This document shows, in pieces, positions 1 through 8,000 of a stretch of DNA of 64,000 nt. The notes below the pieces were generated by a model. The model had not been told where the DNA came from. It did no database searches and saw nothing but the letters and a program-made list of their open reading frames with translations. The stretch covers positions 248,001-312,000 of the forward strand of contig CAWGDC010000006.1 in NCBI GenBank assembly GCA_963821325.1, written 5' to 3'. Origin of the DNA: PALSA-555 sp963821325 (GTDB lineage: Bacteria > Actinomycetota > Acidimicrobiia > IMCC26256 > PALSA-555). The position numbers and the translations under genes are program-made. Each line of letters begins with the position of its first letter. Position 1 is the stretch's first letter.

Positions 1-612
1 CCGCCCGACGAGCTCGAGGAAGTAGTCCCGCATCCACGGCACGCCCCCGAACTGGGCGCGGTGCGTCACCTCGTGGATCGCGATCCACAGCCGGAAGTCG
101 CGGGGCCGGAACGCGAAGCGCTTCTCGAGCCCGAGCACGTTCGTGCCCACGTAGTAGACAGCGTCACCGGCCGGCGTGCCGCCGTCGTCGGGGACGAGCA
201 GGTCGTACTGGCCGAGCACCCGCTGCGCGAACCAGCCGAGCAGCACCCCGAGCTCGGTCCCGGCCACGGACCGGCCCACCGGGGCGATCGGGCTGCGGGC
301 CATCCGCTCACCGAGACGGTCGGTGAGCGGCCCGAGCAGGCGTCGCATCGACGCCACGTTGGCGTCGACCCAGTCGTGGCGGTCCAGCACCACCGCGGTC
401 GCCACGCCCGGGGCGCGCAACCCGGTGAACGCCGCGACGAGCGCCTCGGCGCGGGTCGTCACGTCGGCGAAGTCCTCGCGCAGCGACTCGGCGAGATACG
501 AATCGGTGAGCGGGTCACGTCCCGCCACCCGGCGCGCCACCCGCGACGCCAACGCCCAGTCGACCGGTTCCGGCCCCACCCGACCTGGCGCGACGGGAGT
601 GAGGCTCGTCAC
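1..612 (-). CDS. Zinc-dependent metalloprotease, DUF2342 family (3' end cut by window edge)
   Basis: About 204 N-terminal residues are visible, starting at a GTG at 610-612 that overlaps the stop of the upstream membrane-protein gene (GTGA), so the two are translationally coupled. Near the left edge the protein reads W-I-A-I-HEVTHRAQF, an HExxH zinc-protease motif (HEVTH encoded at 61-75). This motif and the preceding helical region match DUF2342, a family often labelled 'coenzyme F420 biosynthesis associated' although no role in F420 synthesis is established. The C-terminal part, including the third zinc ligand, lies outside the window. It is the last visible gene of an operon led by an ECF sigma factor and its anti-sigma factor, so stress-regulated expression is likely (inference). 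Family confident, substrate unknown. Confidence 0.8.
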   Translation of the reverse strand, partial: MTSLTPVAPGRVGPEPVDWALASRVARRVAGRDPLTDSYLAESLREDFADVTTRAEALVAAFTGLRAPGVATAVVLDRHDWVDANVASMRRLLGPLTDRLGERMARSPIAPVGRSVAGTELGVLLGWFAQRVLGQYDLLVPDDGGTPAGDAVYYVGTNVLGLEKRFAFRPRDFRLWIAIHEVTHRAQFGGVPWMRDYFLELVGR

Positions 613-845
613 TCCTTGACCTTGCGGCCCCGGTACTTCGGGAAGAGGACCTTCATCGTGTAGCCGGCCCACACCGCGAGGATCAGTAGGACGGCGGTGA
701 TGGCGAGGATCGGCGCGGCCCAGTAGAACCACGGGTACTTCTGGTTCGCGAGCACCGTCGTCGACGCGCCCGCGGGCGCGGCGGCCGCGACCACGACCAC
801 AGCGGCCAGCGCGGCGGCACGGACAGCTCGCATCGCCGCCATCAT
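609..845 (-). CDS. Small exported membrane protein
   Basis: 78 residues. The N-terminal third looks like a signal peptide (Arg, then an Ala/Val-rich core ending ...APAGAS), and residues about 45-65 form one transmembrane helix (AAPILAITAVLLILAVWAGY) followed by a strongly basic tail ending KYRGRKVKE. I do not recognise the family. It sits between the anti-sigma gene and the DUF2342 metalloprotease, with a 4-bp overlap to the latter, so it belongs to the same transcript. Three closely spaced ATG codons (845, 842, 833) make the exact start uncertain. A membrane partner for the protease or anti-sigma factor is possible but not shown. Confidence 0.65.
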   Translation of the reverse strand: MMAAMRAVRAAALAAVVVVAAAAPAGASTTVLANQKYPWFYWAAPILAITAVLLILAVWAGYTMKVLFPKYRGRKVKE

Positions 846-855
846 ACGATCGACG

Positions 856-1093
856 TCAGCGCTGCTCGTTCTCGAGGATCCCCAGCGCGTCCGCCACGCG
901 CTTCTTCAGGTCCTCGGGCACCCGGTCCCGGCAGCGAGACCGCGATCACCTGGCGCAGCTCGATCTCGAAGTCGAAGCCCTGGGCGCACGGCGGGCACCG
1001 GTCGAGGTGCCGGGTGAGGACCCAGCGCCGCCAGACGGTCAACTCGCCGTCCAGGTAGTGGTACATCCGGTGCGACGCCGCTTCGCAATCCAT
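856..1093 (-). CDS. rsrA: ZAS-type anti-sigma factor, RsrA-like (frameshifted near 940)
   Basis: Starts MDCEAASHRMYHYLDGEL and carries the zinc-binding anti-sigma motif H-x3-C-x2-C (HLDRCPPC) in the first 45 residues, as in RsrA/RshA, which hold SigR/SigH-type sigma factors inactive until thiol oxidation releases zinc. The open frame then shifts: after ELRQVIA the conserved C-terminal part (RCRDRVPEDLKKRVADAL...NEQR) continues in the next frame and stops with TGA at 856-858. Removing one G near 935-945 restores it, giving about 78 residues, normal for the family. If read without correction the frame runs to 842. The gene lies 39 bp downstream of the sigma gene it should control. Function confident from family and context; the shift is probably a sequencing error. 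Confidence 0.8.
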
Positions 1094-1132
1094 GTACCGG
1101 TCCTCATCCCCCTCGAATGACGCCGGGCCCGG

Positions 1133-1717
1133 CTAGGACCCGGCGGCGGCCGCCGGCTCGGGAAGCAGCCCCCGCTCCCCCGCGAACTGCCACAACCGCG
1201 ACTGCAGCTGCTTTCTTCCACGATGGAGGCGGCTCATCACCGTCCCGATCGGCACCCCCATGATCTCGGCGATCTCCTTGTACGAGAACCCCTCGACGTC
1301 GGCCAGCAGCACCGCCATACGGAACTGCTCCGGCAGCGACTCGAGCGCCTCCTTCACCACCGCCTCCGGCATCGCCTCGAGCACCTCGGTCTCCGGGGTG
1401 CGGTCCGCGGCCGCGGCCTCGAGGCCCCCGAGACGGCGGTACAGCGAGAAGTCCTCGGTGTCGTCGAGATCCGTCTGCTCCGGGCGGCGCTTCTTCGCCC
1501 GGTACGTGTTGATGAACGTGTTCGTCAGGATCTTGTAGAGCCACGCCTTGAGGTTCGTGCCGTCCTTGAACCCCCCGAAGCCGCGGTAGGCCCGCAGGTA
1601 CGTCTCCTGGACCAAGTCCTCGGCGTCCGCCGGGTTGCGGGTCATCCGGAGCGCGGCCGAGTACAGCGCGTCCATGTACGGCATCGCGAGCTCAGAGAAG
1701 CGGGCCTGGTCGGCCAT
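1133..1717 (-). CDS. sigH: ECF RNA polymerase sigma factor, SigH/SigR type
   Basis: 194 residues with sigma region 2 (DAEDLVQETYLRAYRGF, then KAWLYKILTNTFINTYR) and region 4 with helix-turn-helix (SLPEQFRMAVLLADVEGFSYKEIAEIMGVP, GTVMSRLHRGRKQL). This is the ECF group that directs thiol-oxidative and heat stress genes in actinobacteria. The start is the ATG at 1715-1717; a longer open frame upstream is a high-GC artefact since homology begins at MADQARF. The anti-sigma gene follows directly, the standard sigma/anti-sigma arrangement, and the operon continues into a membrane protein and a metalloprotease. I looked for an autoregulatory GGAAT/GTT promoter upstream and found no convincing one. 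Confidence 0.9.
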   Translation of the reverse strand: MADQARFSELAMPYMDALYSAALRMTRNPADAEDLVQETYLRAYRGFGGFKDGTNLKAWLYKILTNTFINTYRAKKRRPEQTDLDDTEDFSLYRRLGGLEAAAADRTPETEVLEAMPEAVVKEALESLPEQFRMAVLLADVEGFSYKEIAEIMGVPIGTVMSRLHRGRKQLQSRLWQFAGERGLLPEPAAAAGS

Positions 1718-1850
1718 GGGCGGAGCATACGCCCGAGGTGTCCGCCGACCGCCCTCAGTTCCGTTCAGCGACGGCCCCGGGGCGGCCTCACTTAAGGTTC
1801 GCCGTGCCGGGCGTCGACACCAACGACTACTCGACCTGAGGATCCGCCCC

Positions 1851-3272
1851 ATGCGCGCCCGATCCGTCGGTCTCGTGGCCGCGTTCGTCTTCGGCGTCGT
1901 GCTCGTCGCCTGCCAGCCGGTCGCGCCCCCACCGGCGCCGCCACCCCCACCGCGCCCGATGACCCTCGGCTGGAACCGTCCCGGTGTCGACGGCCCAATC
2001 GCCGCGGACCCGGCCGAGAACCTCCTCTGGGCCATGGACAAGGGCTCGGGGACGCTCGAGGGCCTCGACGCCGCCAGCGGCAACGTCGTGGCGTCGCACT
2101 CGGGGATCTCGTTGGACTCCCAGGAGCACTTCCCCACCCCTGCCGTCACCGCGCACTCGGTGGCGATCGAGAGCGACCACCAAGTCAGGGCCTTCTCGAC
2201 CCCGGCGGTATCCACCCCGACGTCCTGGGTCTCGCCGGTGCTGGACGGGATCATCCAAGCGCGCCCGGTCATCGACGAGAGCGACCACGTCGTCGTCGTC
2301 GCCACCGAGAACAACTCGCTGTACGGGCTGAGCCTTGATGGGACGAACGGGACGACCCCGGGACAGATCGTGTGGTCGCACCTGACCGGCCAGTCGAGCG
2401 CCGTCCTCGGTGCGCCCGAGCCGCAGAGCCTCCTGCCGTGCGGTGACATCTTCCCGCTGGGAATCACGAGCAACCCGGTGCTCGACAACGGTTCCGTCTA
2501 CGCCGTGGGCGAGGTCCGAGCGACGCCACCGGTACACGAGCTCGTTGGCGTCAAGCCTGCCGACGGAACGGTCACGCTGTCAGCCGTGTCGATCGACCCG
2601 CCGGCGATGGACACGACGAACATTCCCTCGAACCAGCAGGTCGCGCAGCAGCAGCGCACCGGCCTCGTGGCCGTCAACGGCAACGTGTACATCGGCTTTG
2701 GCGGCCTCGCTGGCGACTGCGGTCAATATCACGGTTGGGTCGTCGAAGCGACGGAGTCCAGCGGGAGCATCGTCGGCAGCCTCGAGATCGCAGCGAACAA
2801 CGGTGAGAGCGACCACGCGGGTGCCGTGTGGGCCACGGGCGGCCTCGCCGTCGACGGCTCGAACAACGTGTACGCGTCGACGGGAAACGCGTTCAGCAGT
2901 CCCAGCCCGCCGGGCACCGACTACAGCGACGCGGTCGTGAAGCTGCCGGCGCTGTCGGGAGGTCAGACGGTGACCGCGCCGGCCGACTACTTCCAGCCCG
3001 CCGAGTGGCGGAACGACAACAACGCCGACGCCGACCTCGGCTCGGCCGCGCCGGTGATCCGTCCGGGCGGAACGCAGCTGTTCATCCTCGGGAAGCAGCA
3101 CAACGCCTTCCTATTGAACATCAACCAGCTCGGCGGCTCGAACAACGACGCACCGGCGGCACGGCTCGACAACGCGTGCAGCGGCGAAGTGTTCGGCGCG
3201 AACGCGATCCTCGGGTCGTCGGCCTACGTCGCCTGCTCGTCGACCGGGATGCTGCAGATCAGACTCCCGTAG
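1851..3272 (+). CDS. Lipoprotein with PQQ-type beta-propeller
   Basis: 473 residues. The N-terminus is a lipoprotein signal peptide with lipobox VLVAC, lipidated Cys21, followed by a proline-rich linker (residues about 24-37). The rest has repeated blade-like units (WAMDKGSGTLEGLDAASGNV, SLYGLSLDGTNG, YGVGEV.., NVYASTGN) typical of WD40/PQQ-like eight-bladed propellers of the BamB or quinoprotein kind. No clear PQQ-binding or dehydrogenase catalytic residues can be named, so an enzyme role is not claimed. Start ATG at 1851 has a GAGG element upstream; an open frame reaching back to 1635 overlaps the sigma gene and is rejected. Third-position GC is lower than in neighbours. It is transcribed divergently from the sigma operon. 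Confidence 0.75.
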   Translation: MRARSVGLVAAFVFGVVLVACQPVAPPPAPPPPPRPMTLGWNRPGVDGPIAADPAENLLWAMDKGSGTLEGLDAASGNVVASHSGISLDSQEHFPTPAVTAHSVAIESDHQVRAFSTPAVSTPTSWVSPVLDGIIQARPVIDESDHVVVVATENNSLYGLSLDGTNGTTPGQIVWSHLTGQSSAVLGAPEPQSLLPCGDIFPLGITSNPVLDNGSVYAVGEVRATPPVHELVGVKPADGTVTLSAVSIDPPAMDTTNIPSNQQVAQQQRTGLVAVNGNVYIGFGGLAGDCGQYHGWVVEATESSGSIVGSLEIAANNGESDHAGAVWATGGLAVDGSNNVYASTGNAFSSPSPPGTDYSDAVVKLPALSGGQTVTAPADYFQPAEWRNDNNADADLGSAAPVIRPGGTQLFILGKQHNAFLLNINQLGGSNNDAPAARLDNACSGEVFGANAILGSSAYVACSSTGMLQIRLP

Positions 3273-3306
3273 CCGCGTCGCTGCCCCGGTCAGTCCACGA
3301 GGTCGA

Positions 3307-3879
3307 TCATCGCCAGTTGACGCGACGGCCGGTGAAGGCGATGAGTCGCGCCTCGTCGCTCTCGCCGTCGCCGGGTAGCTCCGCGGCATACGCGCGTCCA
3401 GGGCCGCGCATGGCGGGCTGGACGAACCACCGCTCGGTCTCGAGCGCGAAGCGGGCCAGGTCGGCGCCGAGGGTGGCGTCCTGGTGGGTGGCCTCGGCGA
3501 GGTCCCAGCCGTGGAGGAGCAGGTCGGCCTGGTGGATGCGCAGCGCGTCCGCGCCGGACCGCTCGCCCATCGGGAGCGCGTAGGTGCGCTCGAGGGCCGC
3601 CGGCGCGCTCCATGCGTCGAGTCCGGCGCGGGCCGCCTGGTCGTAGGAGGCGAACGGGTCGTCACCGACGAGGTCGGACAGCGTGCGCATCAGCTCCGCG
3701 ACGGGCTCGCCCGCGGCGAGCGCCTTGAAGTACCAGATGGCGGCGACGAGGTGCGCGAGGAGGGCGCGCACATTCCACTCCGTGCAGGGGGTGGGAAGCT
3801 CGAGGTCCTCGGGGCGGACACCGGCGACGCGTTGCCCGGTCCACACCACGGTCTGCTGGTAGGCCGCCAGCGGATCCAT
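3307..3879 (-). CDS. TIGR03086-type metal-binding protein (DinB/maleylpyruvate isomerase-like)
   Basis: 190 residues beginning MDPLAAYQQTVVWTGQRVAGV. The pattern PTPCTEWNVRALLAHLVAAIWYF, then RIHQADLLLHGWDLAEATHQ, is that of the TIGR03083/TIGR03086 families: a DinB-like four-helix bundle with three metal-ligand histidines, here in LLAHLV, RIHQ and LLLHGWD. Related proteins include mycothiol-dependent maleylpyruvate isomerase, so a mycothiol-linked transferase role is possible, but substrate is unknown. The start at 3879 is chosen because homology starts there; the long upstream open frame is spurious. It converges with the lipoprotein gene. Confidence 0.75.
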   Translation of the reverse strand: MDPLAAYQQTVVWTGQRVAGVRPEDLELPTPCTEWNVRALLAHLVAAIWYFKALAAGEPVAELMRTLSDLVGDDPFASYDQAARAGLDAWSAPAALERTYALPMGERSGADALRIHQADLLLHGWDLAEATHQDATLGADLARFALETERWFVQPAMRGPGRAYAAELPGDGESDEARLIAFTGRRVNWR

Positions 3880-3965
3880 CAGACGCGGTCCTTCGACTGG
3901 GCTCGCCCGCAATGTAGGCCACGCGAACCCGATCGGCGACGGACAGGTGTCGCGAATCTGACGGG

Positions 3966-4739
3966 CTACATCCCGAGGGTGGCGCGGACGCCCTTGCGGT
4001 AGGCGGCCGGGAAGAAGGTCCGGGCGACGGGGGCGACGCGCGCCACCCGGGTGGCGTCGAGCTCCAGGCGCCGGCGGCTCAGGCCGGCGACCACGAGCCG
4101 CGCGACCTGCTCGGGGGTGCGCCGCACGAACCGGGGCGGCTGGTGTGGGTCGGGGTTCCCGTCGGGCTCGGTCATCTCGGTCGGCACCCACCCCGGGTAC
4201 AGGACGTGCAGTCGCACGTCGTCGGCCTCGGTCTCGAACGAGAGCGCCTCGGTGAACGCGCTGACCGCGGCCTTCGACGCCGAGTAGCCGGGCTCGCCGG
4301 GCGTCGGCGCGCGGCCACTGTCCGAGGACACGTTGACGACCGCGCCGCAGCGGCGGGCCCGCATCCCCGGCAGGACGGCGAGGGTCCCGGCGACGACCGG
4401 GAAGTAGTTGGCGTCCATCAGCGCCCGGTAGGGCGCCAGGCCCTCACCGTCCGGTTCGGAGATCGCCGCGTTGTTCACCAGGATGTCGATCCGGCCGTGG
4501 TCGCGCTCGATGTCGCCGAGGACCGCGACGTAGCGGTCGGTGTCGCGGACGTCGCAGACCACATACCCCGACGCGGGTGTCCTGCGACGGAGCTCGACGG
4601 TGAGCTCGGCGAGGCGGGCCTCGCGGCGGGCCACGCCGATCACCGTGGCATCGGCCGCGGCGAGCGCCCGGGCGATCGCCCGGCCGATCCCGGACGAGGC
4701 GCCGGTGACGACGGCCACCGAGCCGGACACGGTCACCAT
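3966..4739 (-). CDS. Short-chain dehydrogenase/reductase
   Basis: 257 residues, a classical SDR: cofactor motif TGASSGIG at residues about 10-17, NNAA at about 85, catalytic Ser in VNVSSDSG and YSASK near residue 155. The start ATG at 4737-4739 has a good AGGAGG site 6 nt upstream; the in-frame extension to 4787 contains that site and is rejected. After the active site the protein reads LYPGWVPTEMTEPDG and has a basic C-terminus (RRRLELDATRVARVAPVARTFFP), as in SDRs acting on lipids or ketones, but substrate cannot be told. A GC-rich hairpin upstream (4759-4781) separates it from the preceding small gene. Confidence 0.85.
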   Translation of the reverse strand: MVTVSGSVAVVTGASSGIGRAIARALAAADATVIGVARREARLAELTVELRRRTPASGYVVCDVRDTDRYVAVLGDIERDHGRIDILVNNAAISEPDGEGLAPYRALMDANYFPVVAGTLAVLPGMRARRCGAVVNVSSDSGRAPTPGEPGYSASKAAVSAFTEALSFETEADDVRLHVLYPGWVPTEMTEPDGNPDPHQPPRFVRRTPEQVARLVVAGLSRRRLELDATRVARVAPVARTFFPAAYRKGVRATLGM

Positions 4740-4758
4740 GGCGCCTCCTTCGAACGCG

Positions 4759-4781
4759 GCGCCCCGGGCAGCCCGGGGCGC
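4759..4781. terminator. Perfect 11-bp GC hairpin
   Basis: GCGCCCCGGGC, one A, then its exact reverse complement. It lies 14 nt past the stop of the small membrane gene ending at 4795 and upstream of the SDR start, so it probably terminates the former. There is no T-run, as is common in high-GC actinobacteria. Confidence 0.55.
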
Positions 4782-4794
4782 GACCACGACGCAG

Positions 4795-5049
4795 TCAGTT
4801 CAGCGACGCGACGTCGGTGCGGGGAGCGGAGAGGGACACGGGCTCGGCCCGCCAACGGATCGCGGTCAGGTCGATCTCGACGTCGGGCTGGGCCGGGCGC
4901 GGCACATGGGTGACGACGACGACCCGCCGGTCGTGGCGTCGGGCGCACAGGGGACACCGGGGTCGGCTGGCGTAGCGCAGCAGCACCGCGACCGCGGCGA
5001 GCGACAGCCCGATCGCCACCCACTCGAACGCCCCAGCCCGTAGCACCAC
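4795..5049 (-). CDS. Small membrane-anchored hypothetical protein with CxxC
   Basis: 84 residues: one N-terminal transmembrane helix (WVAIGLSLAAVAVLLRYA, residues about 10-27), then a short CPLC pair followed by ARRHDRR that could bind zinc, then a 45-residue soluble tail. No family recognised. It runs in the same direction as the SDR but is separated from it by a strong hairpin. The coding frame is supported by consistent third-position GC and the clear helix, but similarity evidence is missing. Confidence 0.5.
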   Translation of the reverse strand: MVLRAGAFEWVAIGLSLAAVAVLLRYASRPRCPLCARRHDRRVVVVTHVPRPAQPDVEIDLTAIRWRAEPVSLSAPRTDVASLN

Positions 5050-5167
5050 CCTCGATTATGCGACGGGCGCGGGCACGTCCGCCAACTTCGACGCCCGCGT
5101 CGACCTCCCGCGTCGGGGCGGGTCCGTGCTAGGAACGCTGGGAGTTGTTCGTCCCGGGAGGTCGGAG

Positions 5168-5542
5168 ATGAGCCAGGGTGGGAGCGTCGCCACCGGAACA
5201 CCAGGGAAGGTCCGCAAGCCGCTGAACGTGCTGCTCCTCATGATCGTCACGTTGGGCATCTACGGCCTGTTCTGGTACTACAACACCTTCGAGGAGCTGA
5301 AGCGCTACCGCAGCCAGGGCGTCGGCGGGGTACTCGGCCTGATCCTCTCGATCTTCTGCGGGATCATCGTCATCTTCTTGCTGCCGGCCGAGGTGGCCGG
5401 CCTCTACGAGGGTGCCGGGCGCGAGGCGCCGATCTCGGCGCTGACCGGCCTGTGGGTCCTGCTGCCGTTCGTCGGCGGGGTTGTGTGGCTCTTCAAGGTG
5501 CAGGGTCGCCTGAACGACTTCTGGACCTCGGTCGGCGTGTAG
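5168..5542 (+). CDS. DUF4234-family membrane protein
   Basis: 124 residues with three hydrophobic segments: LNVLLLMIVTLGIYGLFWYY, LGLILSIFCGIIVIFLLP and LTGLWVLLPFVGGVVWLF. The first, with TLGIYGLFWYYNTFEELK, is the hallmark of DUF4234, a small integral membrane family of unknown role. The ATG at 5168 has GGGAGG/GGAG just upstream. It is a single gene facing the EEP gene, with a hairpin between them. Confidence 0.75.
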   Translation: MSQGGSVATGTPGKVRKPLNVLLLMIVTLGIYGLFWYYNTFEELKRYRSQGVGGVLGLILSIFCGIIVIFLLPAEVAGLYEGAGREAPISALTGLWVLLPFVGGVVWLFKVQGRLNDFWTSVGV

Positions 5543-5551
5543 CGGTCGCGG

Positions 5552-5568
5552 CCCGGCGTGTCGCCGGG
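5552..5568. terminator. Bidirectional hairpin between convergent genes
   Basis: CCCGGCG-TGT-CGCCGGG, a perfect 7-bp stem with a 3-nt loop in the 28-bp gap between the DUF4234 gene (ends 5542) and the convergent EEP gene (ends 5571). No U-tract. Confidence 0.55.
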
Positions 5569-5570
5569 TC

Positions 5571-6329
5571 TCAGCCGAGCTCGTAGACCGCGTGGACCGG
5601 CCAGTGGTCGGACGGCGCGCGCTCGTCGACGTAGACGTGCGGGCTCGAGGCCGCGACGGCGCGGGCGTGGCGGTTGGCGAGGATCCAGTCGTAGACGAAC
5701 GCGGCGGCGAAGCCGGGGGCGCCGAAGCGGCCGACGCTGGTGGGCATGGTGGATGGCGGCAGCTGGCCGAGTGACCCGAAGCAGCTGCGGTACCCGGCGG
5801 CGAACAGGGCGGCGGTGGGCAGCAGCCCGTCGTTCAGGTCGCCGGTCACGAACGCCGGCTCCCCGTCGGCCACGACCGTCGCCAGCGCGGCGATGACCGC
5901 CTCGGTCTCGCGCACGCGCGGCGTCACGCCGCTGTGCAGCTCGTCACCGGCGGCGTCGGTCAGGTGCACGGTCGAGACCACGAACGACCGGTCCCGGTCC
6001 CGGGGACGCAGACGTGCCCAGAACAGGCGTCGGAGCGGGTAGGCGACGATCCCGACGTCGGCGGCGCCGTGCTCCACCTCGTCGAACAGGTCGACACGCC
6101 ACCACAGGTTGCTCTGCACCGTCCAGCCCTCGTACGGATCGTCGACGCGGGCGTGCCCGCCGAGCTGGGTGTCGAGGAACTGCTGCGTGTCGGCGGTGAG
6201 CTCCTGGACGCAGAGCACGTCGGGGCGGTACAGGTCACAGAACGCGCCCAGCGCCGGTGCCCGCTCCGGCCACCGCTCGTCGCCCCACAGGTTGTACGTC
6301 ACCAGCGACAGACGGACCGGAAAGACCAT
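5571..6329 (-). CDS. Endonuclease/exonuclease/phosphatase (EEP) family hydrolase
   Basis: 252 residues. EEP-fold signature residues are present: TYNLWGDERWPER near the N-terminus, VQEL (metal-ligand Glu) near residue 48, GDLNDG near 165 and SDHWPV at the C-terminus (catalytic His). These proteins are Mg-dependent phosphodiesterases or nucleases; no signal peptide is seen, so it is likely cytoplasmic. The start ATG at 6327-6329 has a GAGGAG site; the longer frame to 6461 is not supported. Substrate unknown. Confidence 0.8.
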   Translation of the reverse strand: MVFPVRLSLVTYNLWGDERWPERAPALGAFCDLYRPDVLCVQELTADTQQFLDTQLGGHARVDDPYEGWTVQSNLWWRVDLFDEVEHGAADVGIVAYPLRRLFWARLRPRDRDRSFVVSTVHLTDAAGDELHSGVTPRVRETEAVIAALATVVADGEPAFVTGDLNDGLLPTAALFAAGYRSCFGSLGQLPPSTMPTSVGRFGAPGFAAAFVYDWILANRHARAVAASSPHVYVDERAPSDHWPVHAVYELG

Positions 6330-6541
6330 GACCGCGTCTCCTCGCGTGCGCGTGCGCCACGACACCCTCGTCGCGACCGCCACCCGGTGTCCAGCGCGCC
6401 GCGGGCACCGACGCAACGTGACCGCCGTCATACGCCGTTCGTTCACACACTCGACGTGCACCCGTGATGTCGTCGTGGCACCCCGGACACACGCCGTGAC
6501 GAGACTCGACTCGACACGACGACGATCTCGGGAGATGCAGC

Positions 6542-6958
6542 ATGGACGACATGACGCCGCTCAGCTGGTGCGTCACCCGTCAGGTGGCGTTGGCGCCTCC
6601 GGTCGCCGCAGGGACGCTCGGTCAGCTCCTCGAGGCGCGGCGCAGCCGGGCTGCGAACCCGACCGCGCGGCTCCACGACGGCCTCGTCGTCGCACCGTCG
6701 CCCGCCACCGGGAGCCTGCGGACCTTCCCCGGCCGTCTGTCCCTGTCCCGGTGGCGTCGCCCGCTCACCGTCGAGCTGGAGCTCGCACCGTGGTCGAGCA
6801 CCCGCGCCGAGCTGCGACTCCGTCCGCTGCGCCCCCCGACCGTGGGGCTCGTCGCCGCCTACTGGCGGGCCAGCACCACCGTGCTCGAGACGTTGCGCGC
6901 CGAGCTCGTGGCGCACGCCCCGACGGGACCGGCGCGGCTGCTGCGACGCGCGTCGTAG
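6542..6958 (+). CDS. Hypothetical protein, 138 aa
   Basis: Starts MDDMTPLSWCVTRQVAL with a GGGAG element upstream. The chain is rich in beta-forming stretches (RLHDGLVVAPS, LTVELELAPWSS, RAELRLRPL) and ends in a basic helix (STTVLETLRAELVAHAPTGPARLL); this layout would fit a small START-like or lipid-binding fold, but I cannot assign a family. It ends 2 nt from the stop of the convergent methyltransferase gene. Preceded by a 212-bp gap without a gene. Confidence 0.55.
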   Translation: MDDMTPLSWCVTRQVALAPPVAAGTLGQLLEARRSRAANPTARLHDGLVVAPSPATGSLRTFPGRLSLSRWRRPLTVELELAPWSSTRAELRLRPLRPPTVGLVAAYWRASTTVLETLRAELVAHAPTGPARLLRRAS

Positions 6959-6959
6959 G

Positions 6960-8000
6960 TCAGGTGACCGCGCGGCGCGCGCGGATCCCGACGAACGGCT
7001 CGGTGGGCACCAGGGCGCGCTGCTCGACGACGACGAACCCGGCTCGGACCAGGTCGGCGGCCAGGTCGTCGGCGTCGGGCAGCGATGCCGGCGCTCGCTG
7101 GCAGCACAGCATCAGGTGCAGATGCGCGGCGGCGATGGACCCGGTGCGTGTCATCGTGACGACGGCGAGCTCCCCGTGGTCGTCGAGCATCGTGGCGAGC
7201 CGCTCGTACAGCGCCGCCCGCTCGGTCTCGCGGAAGTAGTAGACGTCGTTCAGCAGGGTGACGACCCCGTAGCGGCGCCCGGCGGGCGGTGACCAGGCTC
7301 GGATGTCGCCGACGAACAGCCGGGCCCGTCCGTTCAGCCCGTCGCGCGCCAGCGTCGAGGTCGCGTCCGCGACGACGTCCGCCGCGAGGTCGACGCCGTC
7401 GACCTCGACGCGCGGGTCGGCGTCGAGCAGGGCGCGGACGTACACGCCGGTGCCGCACCCCACGTCGAGCGCCCGGGCCGGGGTCAGCTCGCCGACGACG
7501 TCGGCGAGGAACGGCACCACGAACGGCGCCGCGGCGAGCGACACCTCGGCGATCACGGTGGCGTGCTCGCTCAGGTCGAGTCGACCGTCGTCGGGCCCGC
7601 CGCGCAGCAACGACCCCAGCTCGGCGTACACGCCCGCCTGGTAGTCGAGCATCGACCGGTAGTGCGCCTCCAGGACCGGGTCCCGGTCGGCCAGCGCTCG
7701 CGCCCGGCGGCCCCGGACCACGTACCGGTCGTCGCGGCAGCCGAGCTCACCGAGCTCGACACCGACGGTCAGCCAGGCCACCAGCCGGTCGGGACGGGTG
7801 CAGCCCAGCTCGTCGACGAGCGCGGCGACCGTGCGGGCCGTGCGCAACCGCGACAGCACGTCGAGCTGGACCGCCGACGCGAGGAACAACGACCGCACGA
7901 GGCTGCGGCTGTCGGCCACGGCGAGGGCCCGCGCCGCGGTGTGCCCGCTGCGCAGGGTGTTCCACACACCGCGGGCCCGGCCTTCCACGGCGCGCCTCAT
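6960..8000 (-). CDS. SAM-dependent methyltransferase with N-terminal winged-helix region
   Basis: 346 residues. Residues about 25-100 (VRSLFLASAVQLDVLSRLRTARTVAALVDEL) look like the dimerisation/winged-helix part of O-methyltransferases and SmtA/UbiE-like proteins that start with a helical module. The Rossmann core has motif I ALDVGCGTGVYVRALL at about 185-200, acidic motif II VDGVDLAADVV, and LLNDVYYF as post-II. The start codon overlaps the stop of the ferritin-like/DUF362 fusion (ATGA at 7997-8000), so the two proteins are made together and probably act in one pathway. Methyl acceptor unknown. Confidence 0.8.
   Translation of the reverse strand: MRRAVEGRARGVWNTLRSGHTAARALAVADSRSLVRSLFLASAVQLDVLSRLRTARTVAALVDELGCTRPDRLVAWLTVGVELGELGCRDDRYVVRGRRARALADRDPVLEAHYRSMLDYQAGVYAELGSLLRGGPDDGRLDLSEHATVIAEVSLAAAPFVVPFLADVVGELTPARALDVGCGTGVYVRALLDADPRVEVDGVDLAADVVADATSTLARDGLNGRARLFVGDIRAWSPPAGRRYGVVTLLNDVYYFRETERAALYERLATMLDDHGELAVVTMTRTGSIAAAHLHLMLCCQRAPASLPDADDLAADLVRAGFVVVEQRALVPTEPFVGIRARRAVT

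Noticed and set aside
1718..1850. GGAAC near the sigma operon start as an autoregulated SigH/SigR promoter
   Set aside because: No matching GTT/CGTT -10 element at the required 16-19 bp spacing could be found.
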